The translations under genes and the position numbers were made by a program. From Marinobacterium sedimentorum (GTDB lineage: Bacteria > Pseudomonadota > Gammaproteobacteria > Pseudomonadales > Balneatricaceae), in contig NZ_JALDYX010000002.1 of NCBI RefSeq assembly GCF_024267675.1, positions 248,001 through 312,000 on the forward strand: a stretch of DNA of 64,000 nt, given 5' to 3'. How positions within the stretch are numbered: position 1 is the first letter of the stretch; the number at the start of each line of letters is the position of its first letter. The notes below the pieces were generated by a model, which saw nothing but the letters and a program-made list of their open reading frames with translations, was not told the origin of the DNA and did no database searches. Below, piece after piece: positions 28,201-34,963 of this stretch.

Positions 28201-28678
28201 AGGTCTTGGCGCCTATCGTGCCAATGGGGCAGAACTCGGGTGCAGCTACCTGATGTCGCGCCTGGCTGAAGCCCTGCTCAGGGCAGGGCGGTTCGATGAG
28301 GCGCAGGCGGTGGTCAGCGAAGTCCTGGCACTCTGTACCTCTAATGGTGAGGGCTTTTACGTCGCCGAGCTGCATCGACTGCGCGGGCATATTGCGCGCG
28401 ACTCCAATCTGAACACGGCTTCCCAGAGTGAGGCCGAACGCTGCTTCGAACAGGCCATTAGCATTGCCCGGGAGCAGGGGGCGCTTGCGCTGGAGTTGCG
28501 CGCGGTGACAGAGCTTGCCCGCCTGTGGCAGGCGCAGGGCAAGGCCGACGCTGCCCGGCAGTGCCTGGCGCCGATTTACAGCCGATTCTCAGAAGGCTTT
28601 GAAACTGCGGATCTGCGGGCTGCCCATATTCTGCTCGACAGCCTTGGGGGTGGCTCGGGGTTGCCTGAGACAGAGTGA
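25232..28678 (+). CDS. Zinc-ribbon / class III nucleotidyl cyclase / AAA ATPase / helical-repeat protein
   Basis: About 1148 residues from ATG 25232 (MFCSQCAFENP). Order: double zinc ribbon (residues 2-58; CSQC, CGQC, CPAC, CSEC), class III adenylate/guanylate cyclase domain (about 95-275; FADMAGST with one metal-binding Asp and SLGDGILALFG with the other), an ATPase domain with Walker A GEPGVGKSR (near 330), Walker B LLLVFEDLQW, then about 550 residues of TPR-like helices. In the cyclase the usual Asn/Arg pair appears as VGQTIHIASRME, so His replaces Asn; activity needs testing. This architecture occurs in many soil and aquatic bacteria as predicted soluble-cyclase-like sensor proteins. It stands alone, divergent from the thiolase gene. 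Confidence 0.85.
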   Translation: MFCSQCAFENPPGSKVCGQCAAVLDPVCPACGSSVMETAKFCSECGAALHAEGQPSRKGVTGTSRVSAPIGYTPAHLTERILAEQAALQARAAANGERKTISVLFADMAGSTALIQGLDPEEVRQLIDPVLALMMDAVHHYEGYVAKSLGDGILALFGAPIAHEDHPQRALYAALRMQDAMRLYADRLRLDQAIPLQIRVGIHTGEVVVRAIRTDSLQTDYDPVGQTIHIASRMEGIAVPGSIVVSESTYRLTDGYLAFRPLGVTPVKGMSEPQAAFEVLGLGPLRTRLQVSAERGLVPFVGRRPELAQLQYSYDQACAGLGQVVGVVGEPGVGKSRLFYEFTLGSKDSCLLLETFSVSHGKAFAYRPLIELLRNYLQLSPQDDERRRREMMTGRILTLDRALEDCLPYLFYLLGLAESNSPLAQMDSALRRARTFDALRRVLLRESVNQPLLLVFEDLQWLDQETEAFLEYFRAGIASARILLLVNYRPEYRHDWAQSSNYAQLMLQPLGQQETEELLDALLGLDASLGALKPRILAQTGGNPFFIEEVVQTLVEEQLLSGSAGHYRLDQTPDNLHIPTTVQGVLCARIDRLLATEKTLLQTLAVMGKDFPWSLIQRVVEQPDDVLRRGLARLQAGEFIYQHPGFPEIEYSFKHGLTQQVAYGTLLLQRRRQLHERTAQAMEILFQDVLEQHCSELAWHYGHSDNTAKAVEYLQRAGYQAAQRSANHEAMTHLGQALELLQSLPESPQRDHCELALQIVLGPIYMASLGYAAPEVEGTYSRALTLARRLGEAPQLFSVLVGLRRFYNLRAEFGRAQEVGLLLLSQAQSSADPDLLLEAHAAIGPTCFFMGDFAAARRHLEAVCQGYNPQRHRHHAFDYGMDPGVLGHNFMAWVLWFCGQPDTAMRRCEKMLSLAEKVNHPFSLAFALGYAAELYQLRGEVERVRERAEAAVALSIEQGFPYWQAQGGVLLGWVMAEQGDADRGIEKMRAGLGAYRANGAELGCSYLMSRLAEALLRAGRFDEAQAVVSEVLALCTSNGEGFYVAELHRLRGHIARDSNLNTASQSEAERCFEQAISIAREQGALALELRAVTELARLWQAQGKADAARQCLAPIYSRFSEGFETADLRAAHILLDSLGGGSGLPETE

Positions 28679-28738
28679 TTCGGTTCCAGCGAGCTTGCGC
28701 GCTGCTTTTTTGAGGTTCTTCGCGCTTTAGCGGAAAGC

Positions 28739-29027
28739 CGTAGGATGGGTTAGGCGCGCATTGCACAAACCTTGGCATTGCTCGAAGCCCAGTACGCACC
28801 CTAACCCATCGTTGGCGAGGGCGATATTCGACGCCCAGGCAAGGCTACACCGATATCCGATGCAGCTATGCGTGGGCGCATCTGCACTACTGGAACCAAG
28901 TCCCGAGCCATCCACGATGGGTTGCACCGCCTCAGTCTAGGGAAATGGGATGGACTCCCCCTCCATCCCATTTCCTTAGGTTGGTATACGGCAAGGCCAC
29001 CACCGTGGCGGTTTTACCCATCCTACG
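28739..29027. repeat. MITE-like element built of nested inverted repeats
   Basis: CGTAGGATGGGT at 28739-28750 is repeated in perfect inversion as ACCCATCCTACG at 29016-29027. Inside lie GATGGGTTAG (28744-28753) against CTAACCCATC (28801-28810), and a perfect 14-bp stem GGAAATGGGATGGA (28941-28954) with its complement at 28962-28975. There is no coding capacity. The whole 400-base gap between the cyclase and aldehyde dehydrogenase genes consists mostly of this structure. It could be a miniature transposable element or a composite of REP-type palindromes. Confidence 0.65.
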
Positions 29028-29078
29028 ACTTCATCGTGTTTTCCAGCTAAATCCGCAAAGAGTCTTTTTTAAGCGGAC

Positions 29079-30527
29079 TCAGAGCTCTGCCAGGGGCTGG
29101 GTGATATGTTTTACCTCGAGGTAGGCGGCAAGACCCCAGGGACCCAGTTCACGGCCGATGCCGCTGCGCTTGAAGCCGCCCCAGGAGGTTTCGGGGCAGA
29201 CCAGCTGCAAGCTGTTGATCCAGATATGCCCGGCCTGCAGCTGTTCGGCGATCCGCTGCGCTTTGGCGTTATCCTGGCTGATGATGCCGGCGGCAAGGCC
29301 GAAGTCGGAGTCGTTGGCAAGCGTTATGGCCTGGGCCTCGCTGCTGAAGGTACGCACGCAGAGCACCGGGCCGAAGATCTCTTCACGCCACAGGGCTGAG
29401 TCGGTGGGCACATCAACAAAGATGGTCGGCTCGATGAAGTAGCCCCGCTCGAAGCCTTCTGCACGCCGGCCGCCGGTCAGCAGTGTCAGGCCCTCGGCCT
29501 GGCCGCGTTCGATATAGCCCATCACGGTGTCGAACTGGGCCTTGCTCGTCAGCGGTCCCATCTGTACGCCTTCTTCGAAGGCATCGCCGAGTTTCAGCGC
29601 TTCGGTCGCGGCCTTGAGGCGTTGCAGCAGCTGCGGCGCGATGCTTTCGTGCACCAGCAGGCGCGAGGTGGCGGAACACATCTGGCCGGCATTGTAGAAA
29701 ATACCGCCGAGGATCCAGTCCGTGGCTTGGTCAAGGTCGGCATCATCCATGACCAGCATCGGTGACTTGCCGCCGAGTTCCAGGCTCAGGCCCTTGACCT
29801 GCTTCGCCAGGCTCTGCATGACGATTTCGCCAACCCGGTTGCTGCCGGTAAAGGAAATCTTGGCGATATCCGGATGTGCGGTCAGGGCGCTGCCGACGTC
29901 GCTACCGCTGCCGCAGACGATGTTGATTACGCCTGCGGGCAGGCCGACGCTCTGTGCAATAGCGCCCAGCTGCAGCTCGACCAGGGGGGTGATTTCCGAT
30001 GGTTTCAGTACCAGGGTACAGCCGGCGGCCAGTGCCGGCGCCACCTTCCAGGCGGTGGTGACGAAGGGGAAGTTCCAGGGCACGATCAGGCCCACAACCC
30101 CCGCAGGCTCCAGCCGGCTGGAAGATCTATAGCCCGGCATGGCCAGCGGCACCTCGGCGTTCTGGCGCGCATCGAGCTGTTCGGCCAGGCCCGCATAGTA
30201 ATCCCAGGTGGCAATGGCATCGTCTATATCGATGCGGGCCTCGCTCAGGGGTTTGCCGTTGTTGCCGGATGACAGTGCCGCCAGTTCTTCGGCGCCGGCC
30301 TCTATGCGCCGGGCGATAGCCCGCAGGTAAGCACCGCGCTGGGCACCGCTGGTTTTGCTCCAGTGCGTGAATGCCGCTTTCGCCGCGCTAACGGCGCTGT
30401 CTATATCAGCCGGGCTGCCCGCGGCAACCTCGGCGATGACCGCTTCGGTGGCGGGATTAATCACCGCCAGGGTTTTGCCGGAGCTGGCGGCGACCCAGTC
30501 ACCGTTGATAAATAAGGTGTCGTACAT
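29079..30527 (-). CDS. kauB: NAD-dependent aldehyde dehydrogenase, KauB-like (4-guanidinobutyraldehyde dehydrogenase)
   Basis: 482 residues. The aldehyde dehydrogenase family features are intact: VPWNFPF near 150, KPSE near 177, FTGSNRVGE near 228, catalytic Glu in LELGGKSP (near 250) and catalytic Cys in NAGQMCSAT (near 284). It is the last gene of the set guanidinobutyrase - permease - AruI - ALDH, all on the minus strand and starting 18 bases after the decarboxylase gene. In Pseudomonas aeruginosa KauB oxidises 4-guanidinobutyraldehyde made by AruI. By sequence alone it could be another omega-amino or betaine-type aldehyde dehydrogenase; the assignment rests on gene order. Confidence 0.75.
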   Translation of the reverse strand: MYDTLFINGDWVAASSGKTLAVINPATEAVIAEVAAGSPADIDSAVSAAKAAFTHWSKTSGAQRGAYLRAIARRIEAGAEELAALSSGNNGKPLSEARIDIDDAIATWDYYAGLAEQLDARQNAEVPLAMPGYRSSSRLEPAGVVGLIVPWNFPFVTTAWKVAPALAAGCTLVLKPSEITPLVELQLGAIAQSVGLPAGVINIVCGSGSDVGSALTAHPDIAKISFTGSNRVGEIVMQSLAKQVKGLSLELGGKSPMLVMDDADLDQATDWILGGIFYNAGQMCSATSRLLVHESIAPQLLQRLKAATEALKLGDAFEEGVQMGPLTSKAQFDTVMGYIERGQAEGLTLLTGGRRAEGFERGYFIEPTIFVDVPTDSALWREEIFGPVLCVRTFSSEAQAITLANDSDFGLAAGIISQDNAKAQRIAEQLQAGHIWINSLQLVCPETSWGGFKRSGIGRELGPWGLAAYLEVKHITQPLAEL

Positions 30528-30545
30528 GAATTCGTATCCCCAGGG

Positions 30546-32168
30546 TCAGGCCGCAGTGAAGCCTGCGATAAAGTCGGCGTCTTCACGCACTTCGATAAGG
30601 GTCGGACGCCTGGCATCGGCGGCGACCAGCAGCTGTTGGCGCAGCGCGTCAAAGCTCTCAGGCGCAACCCCGTGACAGCCAAAGCCCCGCGCAATGGTCA
30701 GGAAGTCCGGCGTATAGATATCGACACCAATGCTCGGGATTTCGCGCTCCTGCATATAGCGCTTGATCTCACCGTAGCCGCTGTTGTTCCACAGCAGCAC
30801 TATGATGGGGGCGCCGGCTTCAACTGCAGAGGCCAGCTCCGGCAGGGTAAACTGGATGCCGCCATCGCCGATCAGGGCGACAACGGGGCGTTCGGGCAGG
30901 GCCAGCTTGGCGCCGATCGCCGCCGGAAGGCCATAGCCCAGAGTGCCGTAGCCGGTGGACGAGTTGAACCAGCTGCGGGGTGACTCGGCCTCGTACAGAT
31001 GATTGCCGGAATACACCGGCTGGGTCGAGTCGCCCACGATCACCACACCCGGCAGGTTCTGCTGTATCAGCTCGAGCACCTGTTGCTGGGCGCGCATCGG
31101 TTGTGTCCAGCTCTCGTCCAGCTCGGCCCGCACTGCCAGGCAGCGCTGTGCGCCAGTGCCGGGTGCGCGCAAGCTCTCCTGCTCAAGCTGCTGGCGCAGC
31201 GCCTGCATGGCAAGCCCTGCATCGCCGAGGATTGCCAGTTCCGCAGTGAAGTTGCGGCTCAGCTGCTCGCTATCGATATCGATACGTATCAGTGTGCCGG
31301 GGATTTGAAAGCCGCCGTCAAACACCACGTCGTAATCGGTCTCGCCAAGCTCGGTTCCAATGGCCAGTACCACATCGGCTTCGCGCACCAGGGTGCGTGC
31401 CGGTTCCAGCGACTGGTTCGAACCCAGTGACAGCGCATGCCCGGCGGGTAGCACGCCCTTGGCATTGATTGTCAGCAGGGTGGGGGCATCAAGCAGTTCG
31501 ACCAGTTTGCGGGCATCATTCGCCGCATCGGCGCAACCGCCGCCGAGCAGCACCACCGGGTTTTGGGCTTCGCGCAGCATGGCTGCGGCCTGCTGGATCG
31601 CCTGGGGTGCCGCTGCCGGCCGGCTGGGCCTTGGCGCGAGCGCGCGGCTGATATGGTCGGCGGGCGCCGTGATGACATCCAGCGGAATTTCAATATGTAC
31701 CGGGCGCGGTCGGGCACTGCTGAACAGGGCAAAGGCCCGGGCCAGCACCGCGGGCAGCTCATCCGGGCGCATCAGTGTGTGGCTGAATGCGCTGATTCCT
31801 GCGATGAGATTCTGCTGGGATGGCAGTTCGTGCAGGCGACCGTTGCCCAGGCCAAGCTGGGCGCGGGGGTTAACGCTGGAGATGACCAGCATCGGGATGG
31901 AGTCGGCGTAGGCCTGTGCCATGGCGGTGGCGATATTGGTCATGCCGGGGCCTGTAATGATAAAGCAGACCCCGGGCTGGCCGGTGACTCGGGCGTGGCC
32001 ATCGGCCATAAAGCCCGCGCCCTGTTCGTGGCGCGGGGTGATATGGCGAATCTGCGTGGCCGGCAGACCACGGTAAAGCTCAACGGTATGGACGCCAGGT
32101 ATGCCAAAGACCCTGTCTATGCCATAGGCTTGCAGCAGTTGTACCAGTACTTCTCCACAGGTGATCAT
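30546..32168 (-). CDS. aruI: ThDP-dependent 2-ketoarginine decarboxylase (AruI-like)
   Basis: 540 residues of the acetolactate-synthase/benzoylformate-decarboxylase superfamily. The catalytic Glu lies in ITPRHEQGAGFMADG (near 49), the central domain holds LLGGGCAD, and the ThDP/Mg motif is GDGGIQFTLPELASAV followed by LLWNNSGYGE. AruI decarboxylates 5-guanidino-2-oxopentanoate (2-ketoarginine) to 4-guanidinobutyraldehyde in the arginine transaminase pathway. Guanidinobutyrase and an aldehyde dehydrogenase in the same operon strongly support this over a biosynthetic acetolactate synthase, which would have a small subunit. The upstream arginine transaminase (aruH) is not in the window. CAGGAGAG precedes the ATG. 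Confidence 0.82.
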   Translation of the reverse strand: MITCGEVLVQLLQAYGIDRVFGIPGVHTVELYRGLPATQIRHITPRHEQGAGFMADGHARVTGQPGVCFIITGPGMTNIATAMAQAYADSIPMLVISSVNPRAQLGLGNGRLHELPSQQNLIAGISAFSHTLMRPDELPAVLARAFALFSSARPRPVHIEIPLDVITAPADHISRALAPRPSRPAAAPQAIQQAAAMLREAQNPVVLLGGGCADAANDARKLVELLDAPTLLTINAKGVLPAGHALSLGSNQSLEPARTLVREADVVLAIGTELGETDYDVVFDGGFQIPGTLIRIDIDSEQLSRNFTAELAILGDAGLAMQALRQQLEQESLRAPGTGAQRCLAVRAELDESWTQPMRAQQQVLELIQQNLPGVVIVGDSTQPVYSGNHLYEAESPRSWFNSSTGYGTLGYGLPAAIGAKLALPERPVVALIGDGGIQFTLPELASAVEAGAPIIVLLWNNSGYGEIKRYMQEREIPSIGVDIYTPDFLTIARGFGCHGVAPESFDALRQQLLVAADARRPTLIEVREDADFIAGFTAA

Positions 32169-32283
32169 CGTGCTCTCCTGAGAACCTGTCAGTGCGAGTT
32201 CAGTTAAACATTTGGAATAGGGGCCGTATCGGCCAGTGCCGCCGTTACCCGCTGGCGCTGGATGAGCGGCAGCGGGTTCAGGT

Positions 32284-33693
32284 TCAGAACACCAGTGTGT
32301 GGGCGATCAGTGCGATCAACGGCAGTGTGATCAGGGTACGCAGAATGAAGATGGCGAACAGTTCCAGCAGATTGAGCGGAATCTTCGACTTGAGCAGCAG
32401 CACGCCCACTTCCGACATGTAAATCAGCTGTGTCAGCGACACGCTGGCGATTACAAAACGGGTCAGTTCACTGTCGATACCCTTGCCCAGGACTGCTGGC
32501 AGGAACATGTCGGCAAAGCCGACCAGCATGGTGGGGGCTGCAGCGGCGGCTTCCGGAATCCGCAGTAATTCCAGCAGCGGAATGAACGGGTAGGACAGCC
32601 AGGTGAAGATAGGCGTGTATTCGGCCAGCGCCAGGGAGACGGTGCCGATAGCCATCACCAGCGGCAGCAGGCCGAACCAGATATCGGTGACGTTCATCAG
32701 GCAGCTCTTGCCCAGAGCGCCGGCGCCAGGCGCTGTCTGGGCGCGGCGAACCGCCTGCTCAAGGCCCCAGGAAAACAGGGAATGGCCCCTGGGCACGTAT
32801 TCCTTGATCTGCTTGCCCGCAGTCGGATTGTAGTCGTCTTTTTTCCAGCTCAGCGGTGGCAGCCGTGGCGTGATGACGGCCGCAACAAGCCCCGTGACCA
32901 CCACGGTCAGGTAGAAGGGCACGAACAGATGATCCAGGCCCATGAATGTGCTGATCAGCAGGCTGAAGGCGATGGAAGCGATGGAAAAATTGGTGGCAAT
33001 AACGGCGGCTTCGCGCTTGGAGTAAAACCCCTGCTCGTACTGCTGGGTGGTGATCAGGACGCCGACGGTGCCGGAGCCCAGCCAGGAGGCGATGGCATCA
33101 ATCGAGGAGCGACCGGGGAGCTTGAATACTTTGCGAAAAATGTTGCGCACCAGTGTGCCGATGAACTCCATGAAGCCGAAGTCCACCAGAAAGGGGAGCA
33201 GGATGGCGGCGAAAAAGAAGAAGGTGATCAGCACCGGGGTGAGATCCATCAGCATCACGCCGCCGGTGTTACGACTCCAGATCCATTCAGGACCCACTTC
33301 AAACAGCGTCATGGCAGCGAAGGCCGCACCCAGAACGCGTAGCGCCAGCCAAATGCCTTTGGGCGTGAAGACCTCGACCAGGGTGCTGTCCTTCTGCGCC
33401 CAGGCGGGCTTGAAGAGTGCGGCGACAAGCGCGGCGAGCGCCGAGATCACCAGCAATGCGGTGGCGAAGGCCGGCAGGTAGTCCTGGGTGGCATTTTTCA
33501 GCATATCGGCCAGTACACCCATGCCGATGGTGACCTTGTCGTCAACCAGGATGGGGGTCAGAAAGAACAGCACGCCGATCAGCGACGGGATGATGAACTT
33601 CAGATAGGCGCCAAGACCGTGCCCGCTGTGGGCATAGTCGCGGTCGCTCAGCAGCACGCCGGCGGCTTCCTGCTGGTCCAGGTGTTGATTCAT
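32284..33693 (-). CDS. YjiH-family membrane transporter (nucleoside-recognition/Gate domain)
   Basis: 469 residues with about ten hydrophobic helices. Gate-type segments are seen at DAIASWLGSGTVGVLITTQQYEQGFYSKREAAVIATNF (near 200-237) and in the C-terminal helix pair around TMLVGFADMFLPAVLGKGIDS. This fits the YjiH group of inner-membrane proteins whose substrates are largely unknown. It lies between the guanidinobutyrase and AruI-like genes in one operon, so uptake or export of arginine, 2-ketoarginine or 4-guanidinobutyrate is a reasonable guess. Function is inferred from position only. Confidence 0.75.
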   Translation of the reverse strand: MNQHLDQQEAAGVLLSDRDYAHSGHGLGAYLKFIIPSLIGVLFFLTPILVDDKVTIGMGVLADMLKNATQDYLPAFATALLVISALAALVAALFKPAWAQKDSTLVEVFTPKGIWLALRVLGAAFAAMTLFEVGPEWIWSRNTGGVMLMDLTPVLITFFFFAAILLPFLVDFGFMEFIGTLVRNIFRKVFKLPGRSSIDAIASWLGSGTVGVLITTQQYEQGFYSKREAAVIATNFSIASIAFSLLISTFMGLDHLFVPFYLTVVVTGLVAAVITPRLPPLSWKKDDYNPTAGKQIKEYVPRGHSLFSWGLEQAVRRAQTAPGAGALGKSCLMNVTDIWFGLLPLVMAIGTVSLALAEYTPIFTWLSYPFIPLLELLRIPEAAAAAPTMLVGFADMFLPAVLGKGIDSELTRFVIASVSLTQLIYMSEVGVLLLKSKIPLNLLELFAIFILRTLITLPLIALIAHTLVF

Positions 33694-33772
33694 CAGGAGA
33701 TTCCTCGAATATTGTAGTTATTGTCTCAAATTCCGACAGGCGCCGTCTTGGTTGCGCCTGTCGGAGTGAGTG

Positions 33773-34729
33773 CTACTTGTCGTAGCGTACGCCCGGCATC
33801 ACGCAGAGCATTTCGAACAGCAGGTTCGCGCCCAGCAGCGCGGTGTTGCCCGTGGTGTCGTAGGGCGGGGAAATTTCCACCATATCGCCGCCGACGATAT
33901 CGAGTCCGCGGCAGCCGCGGATGATTTCCAGCCCCTGGGGCACGGTCAGCCCTGCGATCTCGGCGGTGCCGGTACCGGGCGCATAGGCCGGATCAAGGCC
34001 GTCGACATCGAAGCTGATGTAAACCGGGCCGCCGCCGACCTTGGCGCGGACTTCTTCCATCAGCGGTGTCAGGGACTTGTGCCAGCAGTCCTCGGCCGGA
34101 ACCACACGAAAGCCCTGGTCACGGGACCAGTCGAACTCGTCGGCGCTGTAGCCGGTGCCGCGCAGGCCAATCTGCACCACGCGGTTGCAGTCCAGCAGGC
34201 CTTCTTCGGCGGCACGGCGAAAGGGCGTGCCATGGGCGATTTTCTCACCGAACATCTGATCGTTGATGTCGGCGTGGGCATCAACATGCACCATGCCAAT
34301 GGGGCCGTATTTCTTGCGTAGCGCACGCAGTATCGGCAGTGCGATGGTGTGGTCACCACCGAGGGTCAGCGGCTTGCAGTTGTGTTCCAGCACGTCGTCG
34401 TAGAACGCTTCGATGATGTCCATGCTTTTGAGCAGGTTGAAGGTGTTGATCGGCACGTCGCCGATATCGGCCACCTGCAGGCTTTCAAAGGGGGCGGCAA
34501 AGGTGGCGACATTGTAGGGGCGCAGCATGCGGGATTCGTCGCGAATCTGGCGCGGTGCCAGGCGGGCGCCCGGGCGGTTGGAGGTGCCAATATCGAAGGG
34601 GACTCCAATAAAGGCCACATCCAGGCCCGCGGCGGTTTCCTGGGCGGGCAGACGCATCATGGTGGCGGGGCCACCGAAGCGGGGCATTTCGTTACCGCCC
34701 AGGGGCTGGTTGAAGCGGGAGTCCTTCAT
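33773..34729 (-). CDS. gbuA: Guanidinobutyrase (ureohydrolase)
   Basis: 318 residues. Manganese-binding motifs of the arginase/agmatinase family are complete: GGDHTIALP (near 124), MVHVDAHADIND (near 148) and ISFDVDGLDPAYAPGTGT (near 226). The N-terminus NQPLGGNEMPRFGGPATMMRLP and the overall sequence resemble P. aeruginosa GbuA more than agmatinase SpeB or guanidinopropionase GpuA. It hydrolyses 4-guanidinobutyrate to 4-aminobutyrate and urea. First gene of the operon that also encodes the permease, AruI-like and KauB-like enzymes, read from the minus-strand sigma-54 promoter at 34785-34799. Confidence 0.88.
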   Translation of the reverse strand: MKDSRFNQPLGGNEMPRFGGPATMMRLPAQETAAGLDVAFIGVPFDIGTSNRPGARLAPRQIRDESRMLRPYNVATFAAPFESLQVADIGDVPINTFNLLKSMDIIEAFYDDVLEHNCKPLTLGGDHTIALPILRALRKKYGPIGMVHVDAHADINDQMFGEKIAHGTPFRRAAEEGLLDCNRVVQIGLRGTGYSADEFDWSRDQGFRVVPAEDCWHKSLTPLMEEVRAKVGGGPVYISFDVDGLDPAYAPGTGTAEIAGLTVPQGLEIIRGCRGLDIVGGDMVEISPPYDTTGNTALLGANLLFEMLCVMPGVRYDK

Positions 34730-34784
34730 AGGGTTACCTTTTATTCTCTGTGTTCAGTTCGGTGGAGTAATGCTTTTGTACATA

Positions 34785-34799
34785 GCGAAAACCGTGCCA
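34785..34799 (-). promoter_or_regulatory. Sigma-54 (-24/-12) promoter of the gbuA operon
   Basis: On the minus strand TGGCACGGTTTTCGC has a perfect TGGCACG -24 element with GG and GC ten bases apart (the -12 box is TCGC rather than TTGC). It lies 56 bases before the gbuA start codon, with activator palindromes upstream and a divergent sigma-54 activator gene. Confidence 0.85.
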
Positions 34800-34838
34800 A
34801 TAAAAATACCTATTATTTTCAATGTATTAGGGGTTTTT

Positions 34839-34854
34839 AATTCAGTTGTGAATT
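34839..34854. promoter_or_regulatory. Candidate activator site A (AATTCA-N4-TGAATT)
   Basis: AATTCAGTTGTGAATT, a perfect palindrome with a 4-bp centre, 40 bases upstream of the minus-strand -24 box. First of three similar sites in this divergent region. Confidence 0.72.
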
Positions 34855-34871
34855 ATCAGGGTCTGTTTTGT

Positions 34872-34887
34872 AATTCTAAATTGAATT
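34872..34887. promoter_or_regulatory. Candidate activator site B (AATTCT-N4-TGAATT)
   Basis: AATTCTAAATTGAATT matches site A with one half-site change. Its start is 33 bases from that of site A, about three helical turns. Confidence 0.65.
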
Positions 34888-34889
34888 AA

Positions 34890-34905
34890 AATTCAAAACT
34901 GAATC
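34890..34905. promoter_or_regulatory. Candidate activator site C (AATTCA-N4-TGAATC)
   Basis: AATTCAAAACTGAATC matches site A with only the last base changed. It lies two bases beyond site B and 59 bases before the start codon of the activator, so it could also serve autoregulation. Confidence 0.68.
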
Positions 34906-34963
34906 AGGGTTCTCTCGCAGAGAACAGTGGTTGTCGCCAACACACAGAAACGGAGGGAGCTTG

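Noticed and set aside
27251..28390. 379-codon minus-strand frame opposite the helical-repeat region
   Set aside because: Antisense shadow with no motif and no ribosome binding site.
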